A stretch of DNA of 33,847 bases from Arthrobacter_J sp038199985 (GCA_038199985.1 JBBPYK010000040.1:1-33847); one strand, 5' to 3'; counted from the first letter of the stretch, positions 15,902-23,177 are shown. Translations and numbers: made by a program. Notes: generated by a model from the sequence alone, not told the origin.

Positions 15902-16261
15902 ATGAGCCCGAAAGACGACACAGTCAGAGACGCCAAGAACAAACGCCGGATCGCCTTCGCAGACGCTGCCCTTGGGGCAGCCGGCCACGCAGTCACAGGT
16001 CCGGAAACCCGTGAACTGGCCCTCCAGGTCGCAGCTGGCAAGCTGACAGGCGACGAGGCTATTGCTCGGGCCCTCACCGGCACTGAATCCTATGACGCGC
16101 TCAATGAGCAGGAACGGGACATCGTTCGACAGGAATGGGCTGAGCGCATGGAGACACTGCGCGGTGGCCTGAACTACGAAGAGGGGTTCACAGCCGCGGG
16201 AGATTCCTACTCGGAGCTCGACGAAGACGGTACCTTGGTCCTGCGCCAGCCCCGCGGCTGA
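15902..16261 (+). CDS. VbhA-like antitoxin with C-terminal extension
   Basis: The ATG at 15902 follows GGAGA by 5 bases. The 119-residue product starts with a VbhA-like domain: KRRIAFADAALGAAGHAVTG and VAAGKLTGDEAIARALTG. A C-terminal extension of about 60 residues follows (LNEQERDIVRQEWAERMETL, then an acidic SYSELDEDGTLVL) that its two relatives in the window lack. It lies 99 bases ahead of the class II-type Fic start at 16361, but is not coupled to it. The segment matching the inhibitory motif is GAAGH (25-29), without the expected Glu. Confidence 0.75.
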   Translation: MSPKDDTVRDAKNKRRIAFADAALGAAGHAVTGPETRELALQVAAGKLTGDEAIARALTGTESYDALNEQERDIVRQEWAERMETLRGGLNYEEGFTAAGDSYSELDEDGTLVLRQPRG

Positions 16262-16320
16262 TCAGCGCCTACTCCATCTTCTGCTTCCAGGGTCCATCTA
16301 AAGGTAATGAAACCCATTCA

Positions 16321-16354
16321 TACCAAAGGCTATACGCTTAGCCTTTGGTATGAT
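16321..16354 (+). promoter_or_regulatory. Palindromic operator and leaderless promoter of the second fic gene
   Basis: Perfect 12-bp arms TACCAAAGGCTA (16321-16332) and TAGCCTTTGGTA (16339-16350) are separated by 6 bp. The right arm runs into TATGAT (16349-16354), a good -10 box, 6 bases before the GTG at 16361. A repressor bound here would block polymerase; the winged helix at the C-terminus of the Fic protein itself is a candidate. Confidence 0.75.
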
Positions 16355-16360
16355 GGTGCC

Positions 16361-17563
16361 GTGACAGCAGATAATCAGCAACCTAGCACTTGGCCAGCCA
16401 TCAGTTTCGAAGCGCATCCGTGGGTCCGCGACGGTGCCGAGATAGCGTCCCGACGGGCCCTGCTCCAGGCACGTGGCAATTACCAGGCTTCCGTCCCGCC
16501 ATTCATCGCCTCACAGAATCTTGTGCTACCCGCTGAGACGCTCGCGCTGGCTGACGATGCGAGCCAGGCCCTCGCCCGATTCGACACTGAGGCTGGCATG
16601 ATCGCCGCGTCGTTCGCCTCAATCCTGTTGCGTACCGAGTCTGCTTCCAGCTCTGAAGTCGAAAACCTGACATCCAGCGCCAAACAAGTGGCCCTCGCCG
16701 AGATTGGCCAGTCCAAGTCTGATAACGCACGCTTGGTAGTGGCCAACGTCAGAGCCATGACTGCAGCAATCCGGCTGTCAGACCAATTGGACCAAGCCTC
16801 GATCATCGCAATGCACGATGCGCTCCTGCGGGACAGTGCGCCCGAGTACACCGGCCACTGGCGCAACGAACAAGTCTGGATTGGCGGCGGCAGCATCTCC
16901 CCGCACTCTGCAACATTTGTGCCGCCCCACCACACGCGTGTCGCCGGACTCATGGCTGATGTTGTTGCCTTTGCCGAGCGCACTGACGTGCCGGTGCTCA
17001 TCCAGGCAGCAATCGCACACGCGCAATTCGAGACTGTCCACCCCTTCCCTGACGGCAACGGTAGGACCGGTCGGGCACTCCTGCAAGGCATGCTCCGTCA
17101 CGGCGGCTTGACTAGAAACGTGACAGTTCCTGTGTCGGCTGGGCTCCTCCACGACACTGATGCGTATTTCAGGGCACTCACTCAGTACAGGGCTGGCAAC
17201 ACAGCCGCCATTGTCACCGCCGTGGCTGAGGCGTCCTTTGCTGCGATCCGGAACGGGCGTGCACTTGTGCAGGACATCCAGGCGACAGCAGCGCGCTGGG
17301 ACGCTCTGGTCCAGGCCCGAAGCGACTCATCGGTTCACCATGTGAAGAACTATCTGCTCCGCCAACCGGTAGTAAGCACCAAAACAGTAGCCAGTGAGCT
17401 GAGCATCAGCGACGTTGCGGCGCAGAACGCCATCGATCTGCTTGTTAGCTCTCATGTGCTGACTCAAAGCAGCGCCGGCCGCAGGAACCGCACTTGGCAG
17501 GCACCAGAGATTCTGGCTGCGCTTGACGCCTTCGCGGCACGTGCCAGGCGCCGCCGCGGCTGA
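16361..17563 (+). CDS. Class II-type Fic protein with C-terminal winged helix
   Basis: The start is placed at GTG 16361 because the palindrome and -10 box occupy 16321-16354; an ATG at 16307 is in frame but would put the operator inside the gene. The 400-residue product has the canonical HPFPDGNGRTGR at 227-238 and, upstream, SSEVEN at 97-102, which fits the (S/T)xxxE(G/N) inhibitory motif, so the enzyme can silence itself. Before it lies a Fic_N-like helical domain (about 50-120). A TGHWRNEQVWIGG flap region (164-176) positions the target residue. Residues 330-395 form a winged helix (VSTKTVASELSISDVAAQNA). This layout matches widespread Fic proteins that AMPylate or de-AMPylate targets and often act as autoregulators. 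Confidence 0.88.
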   Translation: MTADNQQPSTWPAISFEAHPWVRDGAEIASRRALLQARGNYQASVPPFIASQNLVLPAETLALADDASQALARFDTEAGMIAASFASILLRTESASSSEVENLTSSAKQVALAEIGQSKSDNARLVVANVRAMTAAIRLSDQLDQASIIAMHDALLRDSAPEYTGHWRNEQVWIGGGSISPHSATFVPPHHTRVAGLMADVVAFAERTDVPVLIQAAIAHAQFETVHPFPDGNGRTGRALLQGMLRHGGLTRNVTVPVSAGLLHDTDAYFRALTQYRAGNTAAIVTAVAEASFAAIRNGRALVQDIQATAARWDALVQARSDSSVHHVKNYLLRQPVVSTKTVASELSISDVAAQNAIDLLVSSHVLTQSSAGRRNRTWQAPEILAALDAFAARARRRRG

Positions 17564-17621
17564 GAACACTGAAATCCCTACTCCGAACAAAAACTCACCA
17601 GCCCTGAAAGGCAGAGCTCTC

Positions 17622-17849
17622 ATGGACCCTGACACCAACTCCAAAGGGATTTCCGACGAAGAGGTCGAGCACCGCATGGCTGAAGCCGACGGTGCACTTG
17701 GTGCCGCAGGCCACCAAGTAACTAACCCAGTAACGCGAGAGCTCCTTCGACAGAAGATCCGCGGGGAGATCACAGGTCGGCAGTACCTGCTCCAGGTTGC
17801 TGAGCACGCCCTCGGGTACGTGCCTGCATCCATGCAGGATGCCTACTGA
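17622..17849 (+). CDS. VbhA-like antitoxin with no adjacent own toxin
   Basis: The ATG at 17622 follows GAAAGG by 10 bases. The 75-residue product consists of a VbhA-like domain, EVEHRMAEADGALGAAGHQV and KIRGEITGRQYLLQVAEHAL, very like that at 15902. It is separated by 58 bases from the end of the class II-type Fic gene and is followed by genes on the opposite strand. The Fic upstream already has its own inhibitory motif and another VbhA-like gene, so this may be an orphan whose toxin has been lost, or a second modulator of the same Fic. The matching inhibitory segment is GAAGH (27-31). Confidence 0.75.
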   Translation: MDPDTNSKGISDEEVEHRMAEADGALGAAGHQVTNPVTRELLRQKIRGEITGRQYLLQVAEHALGYVPASMQDAY

Positions 17850-18214
17850 CTAACGAGTTGCTGTGCTCGCTGATGAGAGACGCCAAGAACCGTGCCGATG
17901 TCGCGGATAGTTACCCCTTGGCGCCGCAGAACGAGCGCTGCTGCCTGTCGTTCACGGGCGGATTCGGCCCTGAGCTCTTCAGCCTTCGCAGCCAAAGCGT
18001 TGGCCTCGCGTAAGTGCGCGCTCACCTCCGGCGTATCGAAGCTGACTTCGATTTTGAAGTCAGACTCGGGGCGTTTGGTGAGGATGGCCGCGAGATCCTT
18101 CGCCATGACTGGGATCTCCGCGAGGTTACGGGCCTGGGTGTAGAAGTTTTCGATGTCATCGGATTTTAGGAACCAGAATCGTCCGTCTCTGACGGCGGTC
18201 ACATGTAGTTTCAT
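17843..18214 (-). CDS. hicB: HicB-type antitoxin with C-terminal helix-turn-helix
   Basis: The product has 123 residues from ATG 18214, preceded by GGAAGG. The N-terminal half (MKLHVTAVRDGRFWFLKSDD, then LAEIPVMAKDLAAIL) fits the HicB partial RNase H fold; after an Ala/Glu-rich helix the end reads VLRRQGVTIRDIGTVLGVSH, a helix-turn-helix for autoregulation. HicB blocks the mRNA interferase HicA. Its ATG would overlap the TGA of an intact hicA (ATGA), so the two were once coupled. The antitoxin frame is intact. Confidence 0.82.
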   Translation of the reverse strand: MKLHVTAVRDGRFWFLKSDDIENFYTQARNLAEIPVMAKDLAAILTKRPESDFKIEVSFDTPEVSAHLREANALAAKAEELRAESARERQAAALVLRRQGVTIRDIGTVLGVSHQRAQQLVSQ

Positions 18215-18413
18215 TGTGTGTCCTTCCCTTCTGCCTGTTTGATGATTTGTTTGGCCACCAACGGTCACCGATTTCTTTGTGACGTGGAACTTGGGTGGTG
18301 TTCTCTCCCACGTCGACGCGAGTGTGGCGGCCACCTTCAGTGACGGTGTAATCGACGCCGAGCTCCTTCGCAGTCTGTTTGAGCTTGTTCAGGAGATCCC
18401 GGCGCTTCATCAT
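18214..18413 (-). pseudogene. hicA: hicA toxin gene with a one-base frameshift
   Basis: From ATG 18413 (or 18410) the sequence encodes MKRRDLLNKLKQTAKELGVD, GGRHTRVDVG with the catalytic His, and VPRHKEIGDR, all typical of HicA double-stranded-RNA-binding-fold RNases. After IGDR the frame runs into nonsense and continues to 18156 inside hicB. Adding one base at about 18257-18262 restores LVAKQIIKQAEGKDTQ followed by a TGA overlapping the hicB start exactly as ATGA. The last helix of the toxin is therefore scrambled by a single-base deletion; a sequencing error is the main alternative. Confidence 0.82.
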
Positions 18414-18418
18414 CACAA

Positions 18419-18452
18419 GACAAGTCTATAGCCCTCTAGACAAGTATGGCAA
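18419..18452 (-). promoter_or_regulatory. hic promoter with direct-repeat operator
   Basis: On the minus strand, TTGCCA (18452-18447) and TATAGA (18430-18425) are separated by 16 bp and form a good promoter 11 bases before the hicA start. ACTTGTC occurs twice (18445-18439 and 18425-18419), 20 bp apart, i.e. on one face of the helix, one copy between the -35 and -10 and one just downstream. This is a plausible HicB binding site. Confidence 0.6.
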
Positions 18453-18569
18453 GGGTGGACTAGACAGTGGGTTGACCGTACGCCGCTGAGCCAACCCTTC
18501 GTCACCTTCGAGGTTGCTGACTCGTTGCTCCAAGGAGCGCAAAGTCGTCGGTGTGTTGGTATATATCAC
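18426..18569 (-). pseudogene. Truncated AbiEii-like nucleotidyltransferase start
   Basis: A GTG at 18569 overlaps the TGA of the AbiEi gene (GTGA), the usual coupling in AbiE systems. The frame reads VIYTNTPTTLRSLEQRVSNL and GLAQRRT, similar to the start of actinobacterial AbiEii toxins, then ends after 47 residues. The nucleotidyltransferase core (GxS...D motifs) is absent; the hic promoter begins where the gene should continue. The toxin was cut off by a deletion or by insertion of the hic locus. The assignment of so short a stretch is tentative. Confidence 0.5.
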
Positions 18570-19108
18570 GCGATGATTCCTTTTTTCACGCGCTGCCATT
18601 CTGCAGTGGTCAGCAGCCCCTCGGCCCGTACCTGTTTGGTGGCATCCAGTAGACGCTCGGTCTGGATACGTCCACGACATTCCAGAAGAGCATCGGCAAC
18701 GGGCTGGGCAGCAAACCCCTCGTAGAAGGTCGTACGTGCACGATCCTTTACCTGTTTCAGTTCAACGAATGCCGGCAGCTTCGGCCGAGCGCGCCGCGGG
18801 ACGGCTACTTTGATACGGCCTGGATTCACATCGGCAAGCCCAAAGAGGGCCAGCACCGACTCACCATGGAGGTAAGCGCCTTCGCCAACTCGAAGCAGCG
18901 CCTCGGCGAACTGGTCATACCGTGTAGACGGCACGTCCGGCACGCGGTAAACCCCGTAAGCGACATTCTTCAAGCCACCCCTCGCGGCCAGCTTGGGAAG
19001 TTCAACAGCGGGAACACCAGCCTCAACGGCTTCTTTTGTGGCGACATACCCGTAGTGATCGAGCGCTATCTCACGCACAATGTCCCGATACTTCGCGTTT
19101 TCAACCAT
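18566..19108 (-). CDS. AbiEi-family antitoxin (type IV TA)
   Basis: The product has 180 residues. The N-terminal winged helix (IVREIALDHYGYVATKEAVE, then LPKLAARGGLKNVAYGVYRV) and the following domain (YDQFAEALLRVGEGAYLHGE, SVLALFGLADVNPGRIKVAV, VPRRARPKLP) match AbiEi antitoxins, which repress their own operon and counter the AbiEii nucleotidyltransferase. The ATG at 19108 lies 5-6 bases after a TATAGT box inside a perfect palindrome, indicating a leaderless, autoregulated mRNA. The overlapping downstream toxin gene is truncated, leaving this as a stand-alone antitoxin. Confidence 0.85.
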   Translation of the reverse strand: MVENAKYRDIVREIALDHYGYVATKEAVEAGVPAVELPKLAARGGLKNVAYGVYRVPDVPSTRYDQFAEALLRVGEGAYLHGESVLALFGLADVNPGRIKVAVPRRARPKLPAFVELKQVKDRARTTFYEGFAAQPVADALLECRGRIQTERLLDATKQVRAEGLLTTAEWQRVKKGIIA

Positions 19109-19143
19109 GTCACAACTATACCGTTTTCGGTATAGTTGTGACA
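19108..19143 (-). promoter_or_regulatory. Long palindrome and leaderless promoter of the AbiEi gene
   Basis: Perfect 15-bp arms TGTCACAACTATACC (19108-19122) and GGTATAGTTGTGACA (19129-19143) flank 6 bases. On the minus strand the inner part gives a TATAGT -10 box ending 6 bases before the first base of the ATG at 19108. AbiEi proteins bind inverted repeats overlapping their own promoter. Confidence 0.8.
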
Positions 19144-19481
19144 ACCCCACCCAGGTGCGAACGAATGGATTGGCTGACCCTCAAGTGCATTGTGCAGCTC
19201 TCACCTTCTAGACCCCAACCTTTCGTTTGGACTGCAGGCGCCGTCCCACACCCGGCTAGCTACTCACACCATAAAACGACCCTCGCGCCCTGAACGTACC
19301 AATAAACAGCGATCCCATGCCCACCGCCAGCACGGTCATCACCATCACCGCTGCAGGCATCGCCACCCCGGCCACCGCCAGTGCCCCCAATGACACAGAG
19401 CGTGCGCTTCAGGCGACGCCACCGGTGGTATGAAGATGCTCGGCTGGGCTTGAAGCTACTCGTCGACGGCCACGAATGGGT
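19144..19481. other. Intergenic, no gene supported
   Basis: A 38-codon frame at 19317-19433 (plus strand, MPTASTVITITAAGIATPAT) resembles a signal-peptide start cut short, but it has no ribosome-binding site and no continuation. Nothing else is recognised. Confidence 0.4.
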
Positions 19482-20792
19482 TTATGCCCTCACCTTACTT
19501 ATCAGGCTCCGGTGCCAGACCGAAAAATGAGTCGAGTAAGCAGGCTCTGAGAGGGCGGTCTGTTCAAAGAACTGTTTGATTTTACCGGTATACAGATTCC
19601 GCTTTTCGAGTCCCTGGGACCCCAAGAATACGTGGCAAGTGCGTGGATACTTACCGCACTGCGCAGCGAGACGATCAAACAAGAACGTTTGACCACTTAG
19701 AGACTGCTGATATGCCTTGATGGCTTCTGCACGTTTCGGTTGGTACCCTGCATGGACGATTCGATTCCGCAGGCTAGCGGCACCACCTCGGTAAATCTGC
19801 CAGGGTGATCCTGATGACGTCCAATCACCGCCAAGCCTCGAAACAGTATGTGCCTGCGCACGTTTGAGTGGAGTAACGTCGCCGGAGAACAGATTAGAAG
19901 CCTCACTGAGCGCACGTTCGAGCCCACACTCGGACTGGATGTGATCTTCCCAGAGAAGTGCTGAGAGCAAGCTGTCGCTCAGAACCTCTATGCCTGTAGC
20001 AGCAGACACAACAGCCGCACCGTACTCGCCATCCACGTGGATGAGCCGATGCGCATCGATGAGCCGCTCCTTCGCGAGAATCGCGGGATTACCTTGGCCG
20101 ATCTCCCTGCCCATCATATTGACCAAGTCGACGGGCACCACTTGTGGCCTATATCCGGGGCTGTTTTGGTGGTTTAGAAACATTATTGCCGTCTCGCCCC
20201 ACTCCAGGCCCCCAAGCGCATCGAGTGAGAAAGGTGTCTCAACTGCCAGATCATCGACTAAGACCATAAGCGGTGCACGTTCGTATGTTGGAAGCAAGGG
20301 TGGCCGCCCCAAATTGGCGAGCTTCACTCCACGAACAAGCGTTTGAACCGCATGGAGCGCACGCATGAACGAATCTTCGCGCGGCTCAAGATTCTGGGTC
20401 TGCTGGTTCCAGTCCTGTGCAGGTTGATCCGGGGAATTTGCCAGGGTGATCACCCGTGCCACGGAATGAAGGCTCTGGGGCTGGGCTATATTCGCTTGTC
20501 CTTTGGGCAGATCACCGCCGCCGGTTGTCGTTCGATCAAGCCTTGCAATGCTCTTCATCGAGAGTGTGGTTGGGTCATCGCTTTCCATCTCCACCTGGTG
20601 AATCGTTAGGTGGGCAAAGGTCGGCTGTGAATCGGGATCATCCGAGTGGTAGATGTTCTGGACGGAGAATCCATCCTCGATACCGATCGGTTCTGGTAAA
20701 CGGAACGTATATCGCCTTAGATGGGCGTGATCCCCGGTAAGTTCACAGTCCGGTTTAGAACATCCCTCATTGATTGCATTGTCTCGCTGCAT
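19482..20792 (-). CDS. HEPN-like protein with RxxxxH motif, candidate defence effector
   Basis: The product has 436 residues from ATG 20792, with GGAGA ahead; further upstream frame shows no conserved content. The N-terminal 200 residues form an unknown domain (FRLPEPIGIEDGFSVQNIYH, LTIHQVEME). A helical C-terminal region from about 235 (AILAKERLIDAHRLIHVDGE, YGAAVVSAATGIEVLSDSLL) leads to ASLRNRIVHAGYQP with R342-x4-H347. R-x4-6-H is the catalytic signature of HEPN ribonucleases found in abortive-infection and TA systems, and the flanking RN.IVH.G resembles Apea-type HEPN proteins. The function is inferred. It is transcribed away from the TIR-like gene on the other side of a 360-base gap. 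Confidence 0.65.
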   Translation of the reverse strand: MQRDNAINEGCSKPDCELTGDHAHLRRYTFRLPEPIGIEDGFSVQNIYHSDDPDSQPTFAHLTIHQVEMESDDPTTLSMKSIARLDRTTTGGGDLPKGQANIAQPQSLHSVARVITLANSPDQPAQDWNQQTQNLEPREDSFMRALHAVQTLVRGVKLANLGRPPLLPTYERAPLMVLVDDLAVETPFSLDALGGLEWGETAIMFLNHQNSPGYRPQVVPVDLVNMMGREIGQGNPAILAKERLIDAHRLIHVDGEYGAAVVSAATGIEVLSDSLLSALLWEDHIQSECGLERALSEASNLFSGDVTPLKRAQAHTVSRLGGDWTSSGSPWQIYRGGAASLRNRIVHAGYQPKRAEAIKAYQQSLSGQTFLFDRLAAQCGKYPRTCHVFLGSQGLEKRNLYTGKIKQFFEQTALSEPAYSTHFSVWHRSLISKVRA

Positions 20793-21155
20793 CACAAGCG
20801 TTCTCCGTTCTGATCGCGTCCATTCAGGACTAATTGAAAATCTAGTCGAAAGGAGTGACAGAAACGGAAGGAGAACCCCTAAACTACGGTCCTCGACACG
20901 CTCTGAACCCACTTTTACAACTCAGCCCCATCTCACTTCAAGGGTATGGTTTTTTACCCACGATAATCACACTTATCCCCACTATCGGCGCGCAGGGTCT
21001 TTTTCGTGATTTGAGGGCCTGAAACTGGGGATTCCGGTCAGAGAACCGTCTGGGTCGCCACCAAGAAACCATCCTTGGCGGCTCACGACACGTTCAGGAG
21101 TACCGGGCCGTGTATGGGTCATAGGAAATGTGGCGCTCTCCGGTAATCTGCAACT
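20793..21155. other. Divergent intergenic region
   Basis: It holds the promoter of the HEPN-like gene on the minus strand and that of the small plus-strand gene at 21156, with a TAATCT -10 candidate (21143-21148) 7 bases before that ATG. A short inverted repeat GGGTA/TACCC occurs near 20940-20960. I see no gene. Confidence 0.5.
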
Positions 21156-21332
21156 ATGACTCTTAGCAACCCCGCAGATCCCCTCGCCTACGAGTACGAG
21201 GACCTGCACGCAATCGTGGTCGATGCGCTCCGGCACGATCTCTCCGGTCACGCCCTAGACCATGCCGCCCACGAAGTCCTCCAGAGACTCCGAGACACAG
21301 GTCTCAACATTCCGAATAACCCTTCGGCGTAG
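21156..21332 (+). CDS. 58-aa acidic protein upstream of the TIR-like gene
   Basis: The frame begins with ATG 7 bases after a TAATCT box (leaderless type) and ends with TAG at 21330-21332. The product, MTLSNPADPLAYEYEDLHAI and HDLSGHALDHAAHEVLQRLR, has two amphipathic helices, a His/Asp/Leu-rich middle and no Cys. The next gene begins 15 bases downstream, so they are co-transcribed. It could be a small regulator or immunity partner of the TIR-like protein, but its sequence gives no family. Confidence 0.6.
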   Translation: MTLSNPADPLAYEYEDLHAIVVDALRHDLSGHALDHAAHEVLQRLRDTGLNIPNNPSA

Positions 21333-21347
21333 TTGTCAGGACACGAC

Positions 21348-22097
21348 GTGGGACCGTTGAAAGTTTTTATCGGCTCTTCCAGTGAAGGCAAGGACGCTGC
21401 CGAGCGCCTCTCGGCGCGTCTGGATGATCGCGGCTCAGTCGAAACCAAGGTATGGAACCATGGCGTTTTCGAAATTGGTTCCCATGTTCTTGACGACCTG
21501 ATTAAGCAAACATTAGAGTCGGATTTCGCAATCTTGGTGCTAAGCCCCGACGATGACGTCGAGAGCCGGAATGTCCAGTTTCAAGCGCCACGAGACAATG
21601 TCATCTTTGAGCTGGGTCTGTTCATTGGTGCTTTGGGGAAGAACCGCACATATATGGTCCAACCCGACGGAGTTGATTTGAAGCTGCCTTCGGATGTCGC
21701 GGGGATTACCCAAGTGAGATACAACGGTGCGCGAACGGACAAGGATCTTGGTTCTGCCCTTAATCCTGCTGCGATCAAAATTCATGATCAGATCACGATA
21801 ATAGGACCACGACCAAGAAGCGCTCCCCAGAACCAGCTGTCACAGTCTGGCTCTGAGACTGATCCAAACATTGATCGTGACCTTCAAATATTGGAACGTA
21901 ACCTCTTTTCCCAGGGGTGGGGCTATCAGTGGAACCAGGCACAAACGACGTTGAGAGTCACGAGTCCTCGCGGCCACCGTCGAAGCCTGAAGTTGCGCCC
22001 ACCTGCGCAGATGCGCTCCGAATTTGATCACTTTATCGGCGAGCTCCGCGGGCTTGGTGCCCGAGTTGATAGCAACTTGCGCCACCGAATTCTGTAG
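21348..22097 (+). CDS. TIR-like nucleotide-binding protein, putative NADase
   Basis: The start was set at GTG 21348, with AGGA 6 bases upstream; TTG 21333 is possible. Residues 3-125 match the TIR-like family PF10137 (the domain also found fused to bacterial STING in Cap12): KVFIGSSSEGKDAAERLSAR, SDFAILVLSPDD, and PRDNVIFELGLFIGALG with the likely catalytic Glu88. TIR domains in phage defence cleave NAD+. Residues 125-165 are a linker, and the last 85 residues (DRDLQILERNLFSQGWGYQW, RSEFDHFIGELRGLGARV) form a separate domain I cannot name; it does not look like STING. A hairpin GGTGAC/GTCACC follows the stop (22097-22133). Confidence 0.82.
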   Translation: MGPLKVFIGSSSEGKDAAERLSARLDDRGSVETKVWNHGVFEIGSHVLDDLIKQTLESDFAILVLSPDDDVESRNVQFQAPRDNVIFELGLFIGALGKNRTYMVQPDGVDLKLPSDVAGITQVRYNGARTDKDLGSALNPAAIKIHDQITIIGPRPRSAPQNQLSQSGSETDPNIDRDLQILERNLFSQGWGYQWNQAQTTLRVTSPRGHRRSLKLRPPAQMRSEFDHFIGELRGLGARVDSNLRHRIL

Positions 22098-22514
22098 GTG
22101 ACCCCCTGCGGCTTGGCTGTTTCAGCTGTCACCACAGGAGGTCGACGTTCCAACCCAAGCATCACCTGGGGGCTCCCAAAGGGCTTGCCTACGCCTGGTC
22201 GGGGTTGCCAGCGGCCAGCGGCTTCCAGGGGTATGGAACAGAATTGCTCTGCCCCTAGGCGCCTCCTGGACGTCTCCCTGTCTGCGTTTGAACGTACCTT
22301 TAAACCCAACAGCTAAACTCTATCGAATTTCAGCCTGATATTCGTGATCCTGTCGGAAATACCGAGCCTAGGCAGGCGATGCAGTGAGGCTCAAAATTCG
22401 TCGAATATGCGCCGTTAGGAGTGCCCGACCTAAAATGAAGAGGTGAAACTCCCCGTGGCCAACCGTCCCGTGAAAGACGCCACGACGATGAATCACTAAC
22501 GGCTGCTCGCTTAG
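22098..22514. other. Intergenic, no gene supported
   Basis: Both strands have open stretches but none combines a start signal with recognisable protein. The beginning contains the hairpin following the TIR-like gene. The right part may include the decayed N-terminus of the metallophosphoesterase remnant next to it, but none of its metal-binding motifs (GDxHG, GDxxDRG, GNHE) can be found. Confidence 0.4.
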
Positions 22515-22857
22515 CTGAATCGTCTGCCGCTGTACTACGAAATGAGTGAACAGGTCTTCGTGTGCGCAGGCGTGAACGAGCGCGCGCGAAAACTGGTGCA
22601 GCAAGACATCAGAACTCACCGTCACTCGCAAGTACCCGGCATCTAGGGGCCCCTTCCAGAAGACGGTAATCGCCGGACACATCGGAACATCCGAGATAGA
22701 CCCTGGCGGCAGCCACGGGGCGCTCTTCGACGGAGCCCGCCGCTACTACATCGACGACAGTGTCGAACGAACAAACAGCCTCAATAGCCTTAACTACATG
22801 CCCGAGACCAGGCACTACGAATATCTGGCAGTCCAGAGCCGCCCACCGGATTCCTGA
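22515..22857 (+). pseudogene. Metallophosphoesterase C-terminal remnant, frameshifted
   Basis: Two segments in different frames make the tail of a calcineurin-like phosphoesterase. The first, from about 22515 to 22646, reads LNRLPLYYEMSEQVFVCAGV and ends in TAG. The second, from 22648, reads GPFQKTVIAGHIGTSEIDPG, GGSHGALFDGARRYYIDDSV and a TGA at 22855-22857. The blocks LPLYYE, FVHAGV-like FVCAGV and VIAGHIGT followed by YYIDDSV are the family order of this phosphatase group. His of HAG is replaced by Cys, and the N-terminal half is missing. It cannot be functional. Confidence 0.6.
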
Positions 22858-23177
22858 TGATGAGCAATCAGCGGTACTAACGTCCGCGGACATGGTCGCT
22901 CTGACTCCGAAATTCCGACCATCAGACACTCGAAGGGTGGTGCCAGCACAGGAATATAGCGCTGCCTTGTAGGCTTGCCGTGATTACTGCGATCTGAAGC
23001 GAGCGGCTCGTCCAAAAGGTCCCGAAGTTCAAGTCGCAGACGTGTGCTTGATCACACATTCATGTCGTTGCATAATGCGGCGTACGTCGTTTCTTATTCG
23101 TAATCGAGTATTTAGCGGGCAATTTGAGCTGCAGAGTGCAAATATACGCCCCCGCCTGAGGCACTAATGTTGCCGTC
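22858..23177. other. Intergenic with promoter of the next gene
   Basis: No gene is recognised. A small inverted repeat GTGTG-CTTGAT-CACAC lies near 23043-23058. TAATGT at 23166-23171, 6 bases before the ATG at 23178, is a -10 candidate for a leaderless transcript. Confidence 0.45.

Noticed and set aside
16307..16360. Upstream ATG as start of the class II-type Fic protein
   Set aside because: The 18 extra codons coincide with a perfect palindrome and -10 box, so they are better explained as regulatory DNA.
19317..19433. 38-codon frame resembling a signal peptide
   Set aside because: No ribosome-binding site and it stops before any mature domain; it may be a fragment but cannot be supported as a gene.
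22098..22316. Plus-strand frame of 72 codons directly after the TIR-like gene
   Set aside because: It begins right at the preceding stop without a ribosome-binding site and has a composition unlike a folded protein; only the hairpin at 22097-22133 is notable.
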